From Microbulbifer sp. HZ11 (GTDB lineage Bacteria; Pseudomonadota; Gammaproteobacteria; Pseudomonadales; Cellvibrionaceae): a stretch of DNA of 64,000 bases. Where the stretch lies: the NCBI RefSeq assembly GCF_000708675.1, contig NZ_JELR01000005.1, forward strand, positions 124,001 to 188,000, written 5' to 3'. The stretch's first letter is position 1, and each line of letters opens with the position of its first letter. The notes below the pieces were generated by a model that did not search any database, was not told the origin of the DNA, and saw only the letters and a list, made by a program, of their open reading frames with translations. The position numbers and the translations under genes were made by a program. Below are positions 42,009-52,652 of the stretch, piece after piece.

Positions 42009-44588
42009 ATGTCAGTCAGTTTGAAAACAGCCATTCAACACGCCAACAAACTGGCCCTGCGCTACGGCTCCATCAGTGCGCTTGCACTGGCGGGTATCGC
42101 CGCGCCGGGCTTTGCTCAGGATGCAACACTGGAAGAAATTCAGGTAACCGGTATTCGCGGTAGCCTGCGCAGCGCGCTCGACAGCAAGCGCGATGCGGAC
42201 GCGGTCATCGACTCCGTTTCCGCTGAAGATATCGGTAAGTTCCCGGACAAAAACATCGGTGATGCTCTGCAGCGTGTTCCCGGCGTCACCGTGGTCCGCG
42301 GTTTTGGTGAGGTCAATGGGGTCACCGTGCGCGGTACCGCACCCCAGCACAGCGTCGTACTGTTGAACGGTCAGAACGTGGCCAGTGTTGGCTGGTTCGA
42401 CCTGGGTGGCACCAACCGCAGCTTCAACTTCGAGCTGCTGTCCGCCGAGCAGATTTCCGGTATGGATGTATACAAGTCCGTAGATGCGAGCCTGAATGAA
42501 GGTGCTCTCGGTGGTACCGTCAACCTGCGCACCCGCAAACCGCTGGAAATGGATGAATTCACCGCGACAGCCTCGGTGGAAAACGGCTACAGCGAAGCCG
42601 GCGAAGACTGGTCTCCGTCCTATTCCGGGCTGGTGAGCTGGAAGAACGCGGATTCCACATTTGGTGTGCTGGTCGCGCACTCCTCCGAGCAGCAGCACGT
42701 TGTGCGTGAAACTCTGAGCTCCTTTGCGCCTCCCTACGATCACGTTCCGGATTCCGAAGGCGGCTCGCATACCATGACCTGGGGCATGGCATCCATTCTG
42801 TTTGATGAGGAGCGCGAGCGTTCCAGCAGTCAGTTCACCATGCAGTACTCGCCTTCGGACGCGCTGACCTTCTCACTCGATTACAACCTGTTCACCCTGG
42901 ATAACGACCACGTAAATACGGCACTGTTCGCCATTCCCGATTTCAACGGCGCGTATCTGGATGCGGAATCTGTGGTTACCAATGAATTCGGCGCGGTCAC
43001 CAGTGCGACCGTCGTGCCGGGTAACCTGACAGATGGCGGCGTGCCATTCTTTAACAACTCGGTGCTGCGCAAGCCAGAGATGGAAACCGACGCGCTCAAC
43101 CTGACCATGGATTATGAGGGCGATGGTTGGCGTTCCCACGTAGTGGTGGGCCGCTCCAACGCGGACAGCTTCACCCCGCAGACCAGTACCTGGTGGGGAG
43201 ACCTGGAAGATCGTGCGAGCACCGGCTTTACCTTCGATCTTGCCGATGCACACGAGATCATTCCGACCGATCCAAACTATGTGACGGATCACAGCCGCAT
43301 GCAGTTGTTCCAGGAATTTACCTTCCTTGACAATATTCGCCAGAATGAAATCGAGTATTACCAGGCCGACTTCGCCATCGATGTAAACAAGGGAATTTTT
43401 ACCAGTGTTGATACCGGTCTGAAATACCAGGATCAGATCTACCTGGGCCGAGTTGACAACCGCGATGTTGATCTTGCCGCGGCCATGGCCGAAGGTTTGA
43501 GCCTGGCGGATTTCAACGGCGGTTTGGCTTCCGGTCTGCATGGACAGGAAGGGCGTAACGGCACTCTCGACAGCTTTGCGGTGATCAGCGGCGGCATCTG
43601 GGATTACGGCTATGCCAATCGCGCCGACACCATCACCGTTACCAGTGACTTCTCCATCGCAGAGGAAATTACTGCAGCCTACGCCAAGGCCAACTTCGAG
43701 GGCGATGGCTTCCGGGGTAACATTGGTCTGCGCGTGGTGGATACCGATGTTCTGTCGAAAGGGCGTATCGCCGGCGAGCCGGCCAGGGGTGAGCGCAGCT
43801 ACACCAACATTCTGCCGAGTATCAACTTTGCCGCGGATATTTCCGAAGACATGCTGTTCCGCTTCGCCGCCGGTTCGACCGTGTCCCGCCCGGACTATGA
43901 CGATATGCAGATGGCGTCCACCGTCGCGATCAATATGGGAACGGCAACCATTGGCAGCCCGGATCTGGATCCTTACAAGTCTGACAACTACGACATGGGT
44001 GTCGAGTGGTACTTCACCGACGCATCGGTGGTGGGTGCAACCCTGTTCCACAAAAACATCAGCGACTACATTGAGCTCACCACCGCCATGGAGGCGCTGG
44101 AAGGTTGTTCACAGACCTGTCAGGTAACCCGTGCGCGCAATGTGGGTACCGCGGATATTTCCGGTATCGAGCTGCAATACCAGCACGACTTCGGCAATGG
44201 TTTTGGTGTGCAGGCAAACTACACCTACACCGACAGCTCCGTGACCAACTCCGCAGGACAGGAAGTGGATGTGGATGAGGTGTCTCAGAACTCCTACAAC
44301 CTTTCCGGCTACTATGAAAACGACATGATCAGCGCACGTGTTGCCTATAACGCCCGCGACGGCTGGCACGGCAACTACAACAACAGTGGTACCGAGAGCC
44401 GTTACGACGACTACGATCAGGTTGATGCTTCCGTGATCTGGCACGCAACGGAGAATCTGGACGTTTCCCTAGAAGCGGTAAATATCTTCAACGAGCCTCT
44501 GGTGCAACGCCTGCCGACCTACGGTGTTATCCACAGTGTGGATGAGTTCGGTGCACGCTACTTTGTGGGCGCCAGCGTGAAGTTCTAA
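42009..44588 (+). CDS. TonB-dependent outer-membrane receptor, chitooligosaccharide type
   Basis: The protein has 859 residues with a signal peptide (ISALALAGIAAPGFAQ). A TonB box-like segment (LEEIQVTGIRGSLRSALDSK) and the plug (KFPDKNIGDALQRVPGVTVV, then VTVRGTAPQHSVVLLNGQNV) precede a 22-strand barrel ending in ARYFVGASVKF with the required final Phe. Receptors opening with a RGSLRSALDSKR-type region belong to the carbohydrate-linked TonB family of Xanthomonas, Caulobacter and Alteromonas relatives. Context suggests uptake of chitin oligomers. A ROK operator is upstream. Confidence 0.92.
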   Translation: MSVSLKTAIQHANKLALRYGSISALALAGIAAPGFAQDATLEEIQVTGIRGSLRSALDSKRDADAVIDSVSAEDIGKFPDKNIGDALQRVPGVTVVRGFGEVNGVTVRGTAPQHSVVLLNGQNVASVGWFDLGGTNRSFNFELLSAEQISGMDVYKSVDASLNEGALGGTVNLRTRKPLEMDEFTATASVENGYSEAGEDWSPSYSGLVSWKNADSTFGVLVAHSSEQQHVVRETLSSFAPPYDHVPDSEGGSHTMTWGMASILFDEERERSSSQFTMQYSPSDALTFSLDYNLFTLDNDHVNTALFAIPDFNGAYLDAESVVTNEFGAVTSATVVPGNLTDGGVPFFNNSVLRKPEMETDALNLTMDYEGDGWRSHVVVGRSNADSFTPQTSTWWGDLEDRASTGFTFDLADAHEIIPTDPNYVTDHSRMQLFQEFTFLDNIRQNEIEYYQADFAIDVNKGIFTSVDTGLKYQDQIYLGRVDNRDVDLAAAMAEGLSLADFNGGLASGLHGQEGRNGTLDSFAVISGGIWDYGYANRADTITVTSDFSIAEEITAAYAKANFEGDGFRGNIGLRVVDTDVLSKGRIAGEPARGERSYTNILPSINFAADISEDMLFRFAAGSTVSRPDYDDMQMASTVAINMGTATIGSPDLDPYKSDNYDMGVEWYFTDASVVGATLFHKNISDYIELTTAMEALEGCSQTCQVTRARNVGTADISGIELQYQHDFGNGFGVQANYTYTDSSVTNSAGQEVDVDEVSQNSYNLSGYYENDMISARVAYNARDGWHGNYNNSGTESRYDDYDQVDASVIWHATENLDVSLEAVNIFNEPLVQRLPTYGVIHSVDEFGARYFVGASVKF

Positions 44589-44867
44589 TACGGGTCCGTT
44601 CCGTGAGTGGCAGGCGCCGGGGCATTACCCGGCGCCTGTTGAAAATAGTTCACCTTGTACTGGCCAGCATCGATTGTGGCGCCGGTGGGGGAACCCGCCG
44701 GCCTTTTTACGTCGGGCACATGTCGATTGCGCCTAATTCATTTTCTTAGTTTGACGCCTTCCACACTGTGGCATTTTGTCGCAGGGTATCGGGAGCGCTT
44801 AGTCGTCCCCGCCCGTCCCTTCTCTGGTAGCAAATCAATACAACGCTGACTCAAGAGGATACGGAAA

Positions 44868-46043
44868 ATGAAAATTCGCAGTTCGAAACCACAGAGGTGG
44901 ATAAAGTGGGCAGGTGCATTGAGTGCCTCACTATTTGCCAGCGCGGCATTTAGCCACGGACTGATGGTTGAGCCCCCGTCGCGAAACGCCCACTGTGGTC
45001 TGAACGAAAAACCGGATCAGGCCACCACACCGGCCTGTGTGGAGGCCGCACAACTGGACTCCAACGGTATGTACCAGTTTATGAGCGTGCTGACCCATAC
45101 CATTGGTCGCTCCGGTGGCGAATCCACCAATGTGTGTGGCTATGACAGCGAAACCTGGAACGGTGGGCCCTCACCGTGGGATCACCAGCTGGATTGGCCT
45201 AGCAGTTCAATGAGTGCCGGCCCCCAGACCTTCTCCTGGAATATCAGCTGGGGTCCGCACTGGGACGACACCGAAGAGTTCAAATACTGGATTACCCGTG
45301 AAGACTTTGTCTATCAGGTCGGCAGTACGCTCACCTGGGATGCATTTGAAGACGAGCCCTTCTGTGTACTGAATTACGACGATACAGACCCCGACGGCAA
45401 CCCGGCAGTGGTGGCCGAAAAAGCCAGCAACCTGTTCCACACCACCTGTGAAGTACCCGAGCGGGAAGGCCGCCATATCATATACGGTGAGTGGGGGCGG
45501 AATTATTTCACCTACGAACGTTTCCATGGCTGTGTCGACGTAGCATTTGACGGCAGTGGTTCCGGCGGCGGCTCCTCATCCTCCAGCAGCAGTTCTTCAT
45601 CCGGTGGTACTTCTTCAAGTAGCTCTTCTTCCGGCGGTTCTTCTTCGAGCAGCTCTTCCTCGGGCGGCAGCTCTTCGTCGTCTTCCAGCTCCTCCGGCGG
45701 CAGCAGTTCAAGCTCCAGCTCCGGCGGCAGTGTGGGTACCGGTCTCCAGTGTGAATATGTGGTATCCAACGATTGGGGCAGCGGCTTCACTGCGGAAGTC
45801 CGTCTGACCAACACTGGAGATACGCCGGTCACCGGTTGGGAGGTACAGTGGGAGTACGCCGATGACACCGTGCTGACCAATACCTGGAATGCACTGGTGA
45901 ACGGAATGGGTCCCTACACCGCCAGCAACATGGACTGGAATGCCACTGTCGGCGCGGGCCAGACCGTCAGCTTCGGTGTACAGGGTGAGAAGTCCTCCGG
46001 CAATGCCGAGGTGCCGGAAATTACTGGAGCAGTTTGTAACTGA
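44868..46043 (+). CDS. AA10 lytic polysaccharide monooxygenase with CBM2
   Basis: The protein has 391 residues. Signal cleavage after AAFS exposes His30 as the mature N-terminus. His131 (SWGPHW) completes the copper histidine brace, so the enzyme should be active. The AA10 domain ends near residue 228. A poly-Ser/Gly linker (about 230-292), typical of Cellvibrionales enzymes, and a C-terminal CBM2 (about 295-391, with NDWGSGFTAEVRLTN) follow. It oxidatively cuts crystalline chitin or cellulose; which one cannot be told from sequence alone, although the locus favours chitin. A terminator follows. Confidence 0.94.
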   Translation: MKIRSSKPQRWIKWAGALSASLFASAAFSHGLMVEPPSRNAHCGLNEKPDQATTPACVEAAQLDSNGMYQFMSVLTHTIGRSGGESTNVCGYDSETWNGGPSPWDHQLDWPSSSMSAGPQTFSWNISWGPHWDDTEEFKYWITREDFVYQVGSTLTWDAFEDEPFCVLNYDDTDPDGNPAVVAEKASNLFHTTCEVPEREGRHIIYGEWGRNYFTYERFHGCVDVAFDGSGSGGGSSSSSSSSSSGGTSSSSSSSGGSSSSSSSSGGSSSSSSSSSGGSSSSSSSGGSVGTGLQCEYVVSNDWGSGFTAEVRLTNTGDTPVTGWEVQWEYADDTVLTNTWNALVNGMGPYTASNMDWNATVGAGQTVSFGVQGEKSSGNAEVPEITGAVCN

Positions 46044-46070
46044 TTTCTGGGGAAACGCACAAAGCGTGAA

Positions 46071-46101
46071 AAAGCCAACGGGTCACCGTTGGCTTTTTTT
46101 T
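46071..46101. terminator. bidirectional terminator
   Basis: An 11-bp stem (AAAGCCAACGG/CCGTTGGCTTT) with loop GTCA and a T-run separates the convergent LPMO and ManD-like genes. Confidence 0.88.
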
Positions 46102-46115
46102 ATGGCGAAAGAAAC

Positions 46116-47327
46116 TTACCAGTCATGCATGGTGCCATCTTCCAGGCGGTTGATCGGCAGGTAGGCGCGCTGATAGGGGAAACTGCGAGCCAGATCCTCG
46201 TCGATATCTACACCCAGCCCGGGCTTTTCGCCGGGATGCAGGTAGCCATCCTCGAACACATAGCTGTGGGGGAATACCCGGTTGGTCTCTTCGGTATGGT
46301 GCATAAACTCCTGAATACCGAAGTTGGAAACTGACAGGCCAAAGTGCAGTGCGGCGGCCATGGTGACCGGGGACAGATCCGTTGCGCCGTGACAGCCGGT
46401 GCGCACATTGTACAGGGCCGCAAAGTTGGCAATTTTGCGCAATTGGGTAATACCGCCGGCGTGTACCGCCGCGGTGCGGATATAGTCGATCAGCTGCTCT
46501 TCGATCAGCTGCTTGCAGTCCCAGATAGTGTTGAATACCTCACCTACCGCCAGTGGGGTGGTACTGTGCTGGCGAATCAGGCGGAAGTTTTCCTGATTTT
46601 CCGCGGGCACCGCATCTTCCAGCCAGAACAATCGATAGGGTTCCAGGTCTTTGGCAAGGCGTGCAGCCTGGATCGGTGTCAGGCGATGGTGGGTATCGTG
46701 CAGCAGGTGAATATCCCAACCCAGCGTCTCGCGCGCCGCGGCGAACAGTTGCGGCACCGCGCGCAGATATTTTTCCGTTGACCAGATATTTTCTGCCGGG
46801 AGTCCGGTACCTGCCGGCTCGTAGCGTGCTTTGTCGCTGGTCACCCCGTAGGTGGACTTGAGTCCGGGAACGCCACACTGAAGGCGCACGGCGCGATAGC
46901 CCATGGCGATATATTTTTCTGCTTCGCTCAGGGTTTCCTCAATATCTTCCCCATTCGCGTGTGCGTAGACCAGATTGCCGCGCCGGCAGGCACCACCGAG
47001 CAATTGGTACAGTGGCAGCCCGGCGATCTTCGCCTTGATATCCCACAGCGCCATATCCACTGCAGCAATCGCACACATGGTGATGGGGCCGCGGCGCCAG
47101 TAGGCGCCCTTGTAAAGGTACTGCCAGATATCTTCAATCTGATGGGCGTCGCGTCCAATCAGGCAGGGGATGACATGCTCTTCCAGATAAGCCACCACGG
47201 CCAGCTCGCGCCCGTTCACCGTGGCGTCGCCGACCCCATAAATACCGTCTTCGGTCTCGATTTTTAGGGTTGTGAAGTTGCGTCCGGGGCTCGAGAGAAT
47301 CACCCGGGCAGACAGGATCTTGGACAT
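46116..47327 (-). CDS. ManD-like mannonate dehydratase, enolase superfamily
   Basis: The protein is about 403 residues, the normal length for ManD. It has GNFTTLKI-type capping strands ([25 protein letters not shown]), an active-site region with [26 protein letters not shown], and barrel motifs [17 protein letters not shown] and GEVFN. ManD enzymes turn D-mannonate or D-gluconate into 2-keto-3-deoxygluconate, but the family is often inactive on both. The ATG at 47327 follows AGGAA. It does not belong to a known chitin pathway and sits between the LPMO and a second TonB receptor. Confidence 0.9.
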   Translation of the reverse strand: MSKILSARVILSSPGRNFTTLKIETEDGIYGVGDATVNGRELAVVAYLEEHVIPCLIGRDAHQIEDIWQYLYKGAYWRRGPITMCAIAAVDMALWDIKAKIAGLPLYQLLGGACRRGNLVYAHANGEDIEETLSEAEKYIAMGYRAVRLQCGVPGLKSTYGVTSDKARYEPAGTGLPAENIWSTEKYLRAVPQLFAAARETLGWDIHLLHDTHHRLTPIQAARLAKDLEPYRLFWLEDAVPAENQENFRLIRQHSTTPLAVGEVFNTIWDCKQLIEEQLIDYIRTAAVHAGGITQLRKIANFAALYNVRTGCHGATDLSPVTMAAALHFGLSVSNFGIQEFMHHTEETNRVFPHSYVFEDGYLHPGEKPGLGVDIDEDLARSFPYQRAYLPINRLEDGTMHDW

Positions 47328-47649
47328 GACTGCGGTTCCTTGGTTGGTCCCGGTGCGCAGCGCGGCTGGCTGCGCACCGGTTGTGGTTGTTTTGCTGTGG
47401 TTATTCCTACTTTTCAACGTACAGGGGGGGACTATCGTCTCCGCTGGGCCGTCCTTTGGTGTAGATAGGGCCGCGCTTTCTACTCGTATGCGTGGGGATA
47501 AGACGCATGAGCGCGCCCCTATCCTGCCCTACATCCGTAGCGCTGACGACTGTCGATATTCAAACAATAACCAAAGATTGCTGCCAGATTCTTTCCGCAG
47601 GTTTACTCGGGAAAGGCAGCGGCGGCACATTGCGAAGAGGGAAACCCAA
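47328..47649. other. intergenic region between ManD-like and second TonB gene
   Basis: This 322-bp gap separates divergent genes and should hold both promoters. No TTAGTC/GACTAA operator is present and no clear dyad stands out. Reading frames through it appear to be chance extensions. Confidence 0.5.
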
Positions 47650-50600
47650 ATGTTCGAACGCAAGAAATTGTCCGGTGCAGTAGTGGCGGCAATTGCCTCC
47701 ATGGCCTGTGCGCCTCAGCTGTTTGCCCAGGACAACACCACCCTGGAAGAGGTCACCGTTACCGGCATTCGCGCCTCCATGGAGCGTGCCATGGATATCA
47801 AGCGCGATTCCGCCGGCGTTGTTGATGCCATTTCCGCCGAAGACATCGGCAAATTCCCCGATACCAACCTGGCAGAGTCCCTGCAGCGGATTACCGGTGT
47901 GTCCATCAACCGCGTAAATGGTGAGGGTTCGGAGATTACCGTGCGCGGCTTTGGCCCCAGTTTTAACCTGGTGACTCTGAATGGTCGCCAGATGCCCACC
48001 TCCAATGTGTCCATGGTGGGTGGCGATCAATCAGTAGAAGAAAACAGTAATGCCGGTACCGGGCGTTCTTTCGACTTTTCGAATCTGGCATCCGAAGGTG
48101 TTGCAGGGCTGGAAGTGTACAAAACCGGTCGCGCGTCAGCCCCCACCGGTGGCATCGGCGCCACTGTGAACATCAATACCGTTCGCCCACTGGAAAATCC
48201 TGGTATTCAGGCATCTCTGGGGGTGAAGGGGATGCACGACACCGGGGTGAACTTCGAGGGTGAGGATATTACGCCGGAAACCTCCGGGCTGTTCAGTTGG
48301 ACAAATGAAGAAGAAACTTTCGGTGTGGCACTGTTTGGCTCTTATCAGGAGCGCAACGGTGGCACCCGCAGTTCCACGGTCAACGATTGGGACATCCGCA
48401 CCGGTGCTACCATCAACGATGGTTCCAGCGAATTTGTCGGCAACGATACCGTTATCAATAATGCCCCTGACGATGCTCAGTTGGTGGCTATTCCGAAGGA
48501 CAGCCGTTACCACGTCTCCACCAACGAACGTCAGCGCACCAACGCCCAGCTCACCATGCAGTTCCGTCCGCGGGAAGACCTGACCCTGACTGCGGACGCC
48601 ATGTACGCAAACAACGAGCAGACCGAGCAGCGCGTGGACCAGGGAAACTGGTTTAATGCCATTCGCAGTGAGATGACCTTTGACGGCAACTCCACCGTGG
48701 CGACCCCCATCTATCAATATCAGGACGTGCCGGGTGACGTAAAAGACCTGGGACTTGAGCAACAACTGCGTTCTACCGAAAACACTCTCGAGTCTTTTGG
48801 CTTCAACGCCGATTGGGATGCCACGGATACCCTGAGTTTCAGTTTTGACGCCCACACCTCACAGTCCAAGTCGAACCCCAATGGTCCCATGGGTACCAGC
48901 TCCATTCGCTTTGGCATTGGCGCTTTTGTCGTGGATGGCCATACCCTGGATGTGAGCAGCGGCTTCCCGGTGTCCGACATCGTATTCAATGACGATCACT
49001 ACAATGGCAATGGCCAGCTGGATGCCAATGAGCTCGCATCTTCCGTAGTGCGTACCACCACCGCCAGTCAGGAGCATCAGATCGATCAGTTCGCTATTGA
49101 CGGCAGCTGGGAGCTGGAAAATGGGCGCATCGATTTTGGCCTGAGCAGTATTGCCTCGGAAATGACCCAGCAAAATATGCGCACTACGCAAACGTTGGGT
49201 GGTTGGGGTAACCGCACTCCGGATGTGCCCGCCGATCTGGTGGAAGCCTTCTGCATGACCTGCATGTTCGAAGATTTCAATCCGGGCAGCGACGGTCTTA
49301 CCGTCTATCGTGGCCATGCGGGTGAACTCTACTCGGCAATGGTCGAGCCCTGGACTGCTGACAATATTGACACGCAGCTTTTCAACACGGTTGAAGAAGA
49401 TATTCAGTCTGCCTATTTCCAGTTTACGTTGGATGGGGAGCTAGGCAGCTTCCCGACACAGCTGGTCATCGGTACCCGCTTTGAGCAGACGGATACCAAT
49501 TCCACTTCACTGGTGTACGTACCGTCTGGCATGCTCTGGAAAGCGGACAACGACTTTGAACGCAAGCTGTCGGATGAGGTATTGCCGGTGAGCCTGGATG
49601 GCAAGTACAACAACCTGTTGCCAAGCCTCGATTTCTCCATCGATCTGCGCGAAGACCTGAAGGGCCGCGTGTCCTACAGCAAGACCATCGCTCGCCCCGA
49701 CTACGCGGCACTGTTCTCGTCTGTGTCTGCTGAGAAGCCCTCCGGGCCCACCGCTTTAGGTGTGGTACCTGTCGGTTCCCGTGGTAACCCGGAACTGCTG
49801 CCCCTGGAGTCGGACAACTTCGACCTTTCGGTGGAGTGGTACTACGGCGATAGCAGTTATGTATCGGCGGGCTTCTATGAGAAACGCGTGGCCAATTTCA
49901 TTGGTGACGGCAAGTTCCGCGAGCCTCTTTTCGGCCTGCGCGATCCCAGTTCCGGTGCGCCTGGCACTCGCTCTGGCGACGCCCTGGAGGCGTTGGAGGA
50001 GCTGGGAGTGGATGCCAGTGAGGCGCACTTGTTCACCATGACTGCGCTGATTGATAATTTCAGTATCGCCGATGCCAAGTCCATGTTTGAGGCGGAGCTC
50101 GTGGATGGCAACCTGCCGCAGGGCTACGTGGATCAAATCCTGACCGACTACGATGTAGTCGCGAATGCTGACGATCCGTTCTTCGAGTTCGATGTGACCT
50201 CCAAGGTCAACAACCGCGAAGCGAAGATTCATGGCTTTGAGCTGGCGGCGCAGCACTTTTTCGGGGAAAGCGGGTTTGGTCTGCAGGCCAACCTGACCAC
50301 TGTACGTGGGGACGTGGGCTTCGATAATGGCGCCGACCCGACCGCGACGCAGTTCGCGCTACTCGGTCTCAGTGACAGTGCCAACCTGGCGTTTATCTAT
50401 GAGAACTTCGGCGTGTCGGCGCGACTGGCGTACAACTGGCGCGATGAGTTCCTTTCGCAGGTCAACCGCGGTGCCTCAAACAACCCGGTCTATGTGGATG
50501 AATTCGGTCAGCTGGATATGAATATCAGTTACGAGGTCACCGATAACCTGACTGTACTGTTTGAGGGCCTGAACCTGACCGAGGAAAGCCTGACACACTT

Positions 50601-50679
50601 CGGCCGTGACAAGAGCAACGTCTGGTTCGCGCAGGAGTTGGATGCGCGGTACCTGATTGGCGCTCAGTACAAATTCTGA
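47650..50679 (+). CDS. TonB-dependent receptor, second
   Basis: The protein is about 1009 residues with a signal peptide (GAVVAAIASMACAPQLFAQ). It has the LEEVTVTGIRASMERAMDIKR and KFPDTNLAESLQRITGVSIN plug segments and ends in ARYLIGAQYKF. Receptors of this length with a long plug are linked to polysaccharide uptake. The ATG at 47650 has a GAGGGA ribosome site; the frame is open further upstream. It begins the run TonB-SapC-cupin-halogenase. I see no ROK site before it. Confidence 0.92.
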   Translation: MFERKKLSGAVVAAIASMACAPQLFAQDNTTLEEVTVTGIRASMERAMDIKRDSAGVVDAISAEDIGKFPDTNLAESLQRITGVSINRVNGEGSEITVRGFGPSFNLVTLNGRQMPTSNVSMVGGDQSVEENSNAGTGRSFDFSNLASEGVAGLEVYKTGRASAPTGGIGATVNINTVRPLENPGIQASLGVKGMHDTGVNFEGEDITPETSGLFSWTNEEETFGVALFGSYQERNGGTRSSTVNDWDIRTGATINDGSSEFVGNDTVINNAPDDAQLVAIPKDSRYHVSTNERQRTNAQLTMQFRPREDLTLTADAMYANNEQTEQRVDQGNWFNAIRSEMTFDGNSTVATPIYQYQDVPGDVKDLGLEQQLRSTENTLESFGFNADWDATDTLSFSFDAHTSQSKSNPNGPMGTSSIRFGIGAFVVDGHTLDVSSGFPVSDIVFNDDHYNGNGQLDANELASSVVRTTTASQEHQIDQFAIDGSWELENGRIDFGLSSIASEMTQQNMRTTQTLGGWGNRTPDVPADLVEAFCMTCMFEDFNPGSDGLTVYRGHAGELYSAMVEPWTADNIDTQLFNTVEEDIQSAYFQFTLDGELGSFPTQLVIGTRFEQTDTNSTSLVYVPSGMLWKADNDFERKLSDEVLPVSLDGKYNNLLPSLDFSIDLREDLKGRVSYSKTIARPDYAALFSSVSAEKPSGPTALGVVPVGSRGNPELLPLESDNFDLSVEWYYGDSSYVSAGFYEKRVANFIGDGKFREPLFGLRDPSSGAPGTRSGDALEALEELGVDASEAHLFTMTALIDNFSIADAKSMFEAELVDGNLPQGYVDQILTDYDVVANADDPFFEFDVTSKVNNREAKIHGFELAAQHFFGESGFGLQANLTTVRGDVGFDNGADPTATQFALLGLSDSANLAFIYENFGVSARLAYNWRDEFLSQVNRGASNNPVYVDEFGQLDMNISYEVTDNLTVLFEGLNLTEESLTHFGRDKSNVWFAQELDARYLIGAQYKF

Positions 50680-50763
50680 TGCTCCCGGTGTCCGATCCAC
50701 TGGGCGCTGGTTTCAGCAGAAATATTTAGCTCAAGCGCGAAGTGCAAGTGCTTAGTAAATGAT

Positions 50764-50797
50764 AAAGGGACCGCTGCATTTGCAGTGGTCCCTTTCT
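50764..50797 (+). terminator. stem-loop after the second TonB receptor
   Basis: A 15-bp stem (50764-50778 and 50781-50795, one G-T pair) has a 2-base gap and a short T-run. It may partly end transcription before sapC, letting the receptor be made in excess of the downstream trio. Confidence 0.6.
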
Positions 50798-50839
50798 GCG
50801 TTGTAAAAAAGACAAAATAAAAAAAATACGGTGAGAGAG

Positions 50840-51553
50840 ATGACCCAATCTGTACTACTGGATAACGTCCAGCATCACGATCTGAAAGTCATAACGGAGT
50901 ATTCCGCAGCTTACGGGGATGGCGTCAATCAGGTTCTGGTTTTTCCTTCGGAGTACCAGCACCTTCAGCGTGAATACCCAATCCTGTTTTTTCGCGATAG
51001 CGCCAGTGGCGAGTACCAGTCGGTGGCGCTGTTGGGGCTGGACCGCGATGAAAATCTGTACCTGGATAACTCGGGCTGGCAGGCGGATTATGTACCGGCG
51101 GTACGCGCGCGGGGGCCCTTTCTGATCGGTCTGCAAAGCGGCGGCGAACCGATGATTCACGTGGATATGAGTAGCCCACGGATTAGCCGGCAGCAGGGAG
51201 AGCCGGTGTTTTTGCCCCATGGCGGGAACACGCCTTACCTGGAACGGATCAGTGGGATTCTGCAGCTGATTCATCGAGGTGCGTCGGAAAACCGGCACAT
51301 GTTTGAGGCGTTTGCCGCCTGTGATTTGATCGCGCCGGTGAAGCTCGAGCTCAAACTCAGTGAGAGCGAGCAGTACACCATCGAGCACTTCAGCACAATC
51401 AATGAGGAGCGCCTCGCCGCATTGAACCCTTCCGAACTGGCGTCGTTACACCGCGCCGGTTTTCTGAAGTACGCATTTCTTGTGGTCGCTTCGCTCAATA
51501 ATATCTCCCGCCTGATAGAGAAGAAAAAGCGGGTATTGGCGCGCGCAGCATAG
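50840..51553 (+). CDS. SapC-family protein
   Basis: The protein is about 237 residues with no signal peptide. The SapC-like fold shows HHDLKVITEYSAAYG at the start, GLQSGGEPMIHVDMSSPRI and a FEAFAACDLIAPVKLELKL region. The SapC family was named for Campylobacter S-layer genes, but in TonB/halogenase loci its function is unknown. A GTG at 50831 is in frame; I prefer the ATG at 50840. It sits between the receptor and a cupin-8 gene, in the same orientation as both. Confidence 0.87.
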   Translation: MTQSVLLDNVQHHDLKVITEYSAAYGDGVNQVLVFPSEYQHLQREYPILFFRDSASGEYQSVALLGLDRDENLYLDNSGWQADYVPAVRARGPFLIGLQSGGEPMIHVDMSSPRISRQQGEPVFLPHGGNTPYLERISGILQLIHRGASENRHMFEAFAACDLIAPVKLELKLSESEQYTIEHFSTINEERLAALNPSELASLHRAGFLKYAFLVVASLNNISRLIEKKKRVLARAA

Positions 51554-51605
51554 CGCCGATACTAACGCAATCTGATTCGGGTATAGGCCGGGGAGCTAAA
51601 TAGCG

Positions 51606-52631
51606 ATGTTTGAAAAACGCGTAAAAGATATTGAGGGGGCATCCCTCGATGTACTGCCGCTGGATGCACTGGTTGAGGGGGATGCGCCGGTTGTGATCCG
51701 CGGTTTTTCCCGGCACTGGCCGCTGGTCGCAGCGGGGCTGGAGTCGCCCCAGGCAGCCATGGAATATCTGCTGCAGTTTTACAATGGTTCACCACTGGTC
51801 GCCTACATCGGCCCGCCGGAAATCGAAGGGCAATTCGGCTACAACGATTCGTTGACAGGTCTCAACTTTTCCGCACAGCGGGTTGTGCTGAACGATTTTC
51901 TGCAGCAGGTCGAAAAGACGCTTTCCCAAGAGGGAGCGCCCTCTCTGTATATCGGTTCCACAACCATCGACGCCTGCCTGCCGGGTTTCCGGCAAGCCAA
52001 CGACTTGCTTCCGCAGTGTGACGCGCTCACACACTTCTCCCCGCTTGCGAGTATCTGGCTCGGTAATCGCACCGTGGCGCGGGCCCATTTCGATACCTCG
52101 TTGAATATCGCCTGCTCACTGGTGGGAGAGCGGCGGTTTATTCTGTTTCCGCCGGAGCAGGTTGCCAATCTTTACCCCGGGCCACTGGAACCGACTCCGG
52201 GTGGGCAGGTGGTGAGTATGGTGGATTTCCAGAGCCCCGACTTTGCCCGTCATCCGAATTTTCGCGCAGCAATGGAGAGCGCGCTGGTCGCGGATCTGTC
52301 ACCGGGAGATGTGCTGTTTTATCCCGCTTTGTGGTGGCATCAGGTGGAGGCGAGGGCCGACTTCAACGTGATGGTGAACTACTGGTGGAACCAGACTCCT
52401 GCGTTTATGGATACGCCCATGAACACCCTGCTGCATGGCATGCTCAGCCTGCGGGACAGACCCGAAGCAGAAAAGCAGGCGTGGAGAGCACTGTTCGATT
52501 ACTACCTGTTTGGTGATGCCGAAGTCCCGCGCGCCCACCTGCCGCAAGCAGCGCAAGGGCCGCTGGCGGCATTGGACAATATGACCGCGCGGCGTCTGCG
52601 CGCAAAACTGCTGCAGAAACTCAATCGGTGA
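51606..52631 (+). CDS. cupin-8/JmjC-like Fe(II) 2-oxoglutarate-type protein
   Basis: The protein has 341 residues. A HFDTS motif (HxD) and a later His in WWHQVEA, plus GERRFILFPP, fit the cupin_8/JmjC Fe(II) hydroxylase fold (Pass1-like). It could hydroxylate a protein, peptide or small molecule. It is 22 bp before the halogenase gene and 53 bp after sapC. These three are a recurrent set beside TonB receptors. Confidence 0.88.
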   Translation: MFEKRVKDIEGASLDVLPLDALVEGDAPVVIRGFSRHWPLVAAGLESPQAAMEYLLQFYNGSPLVAYIGPPEIEGQFGYNDSLTGLNFSAQRVVLNDFLQQVEKTLSQEGAPSLYIGSTTIDACLPGFRQANDLLPQCDALTHFSPLASIWLGNRTVARAHFDTSLNIACSLVGERRFILFPPEQVANLYPGPLEPTPGGQVVSMVDFQSPDFARHPNFRAAMESALVADLSPGDVLFYPALWWHQVEARADFNVMVNYWWNQTPAFMDTPMNTLLHGMLSLRDRPEAEKQAWRALFDYYLFGDAEVPRAHLPQAAQGPLAALDNMTARRLRAKLLQKLNR

Positions 52632-52652
52632 ACGACGCAATGGTGGAGAAAC

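Noticed and set aside
44700..44770. A fourth ROK operator before the LPMO
   Set aside because: Only a single TTAGT-TTGAC half is present, with no matching partner at the correct spacing.
45512..45880. Glu/Leu-rich minus-strand reading frame opposite the LPMO
   Set aside because: It is the complement of the poly-Ser linker; codons mirror serine repeats, with no ribosome site.
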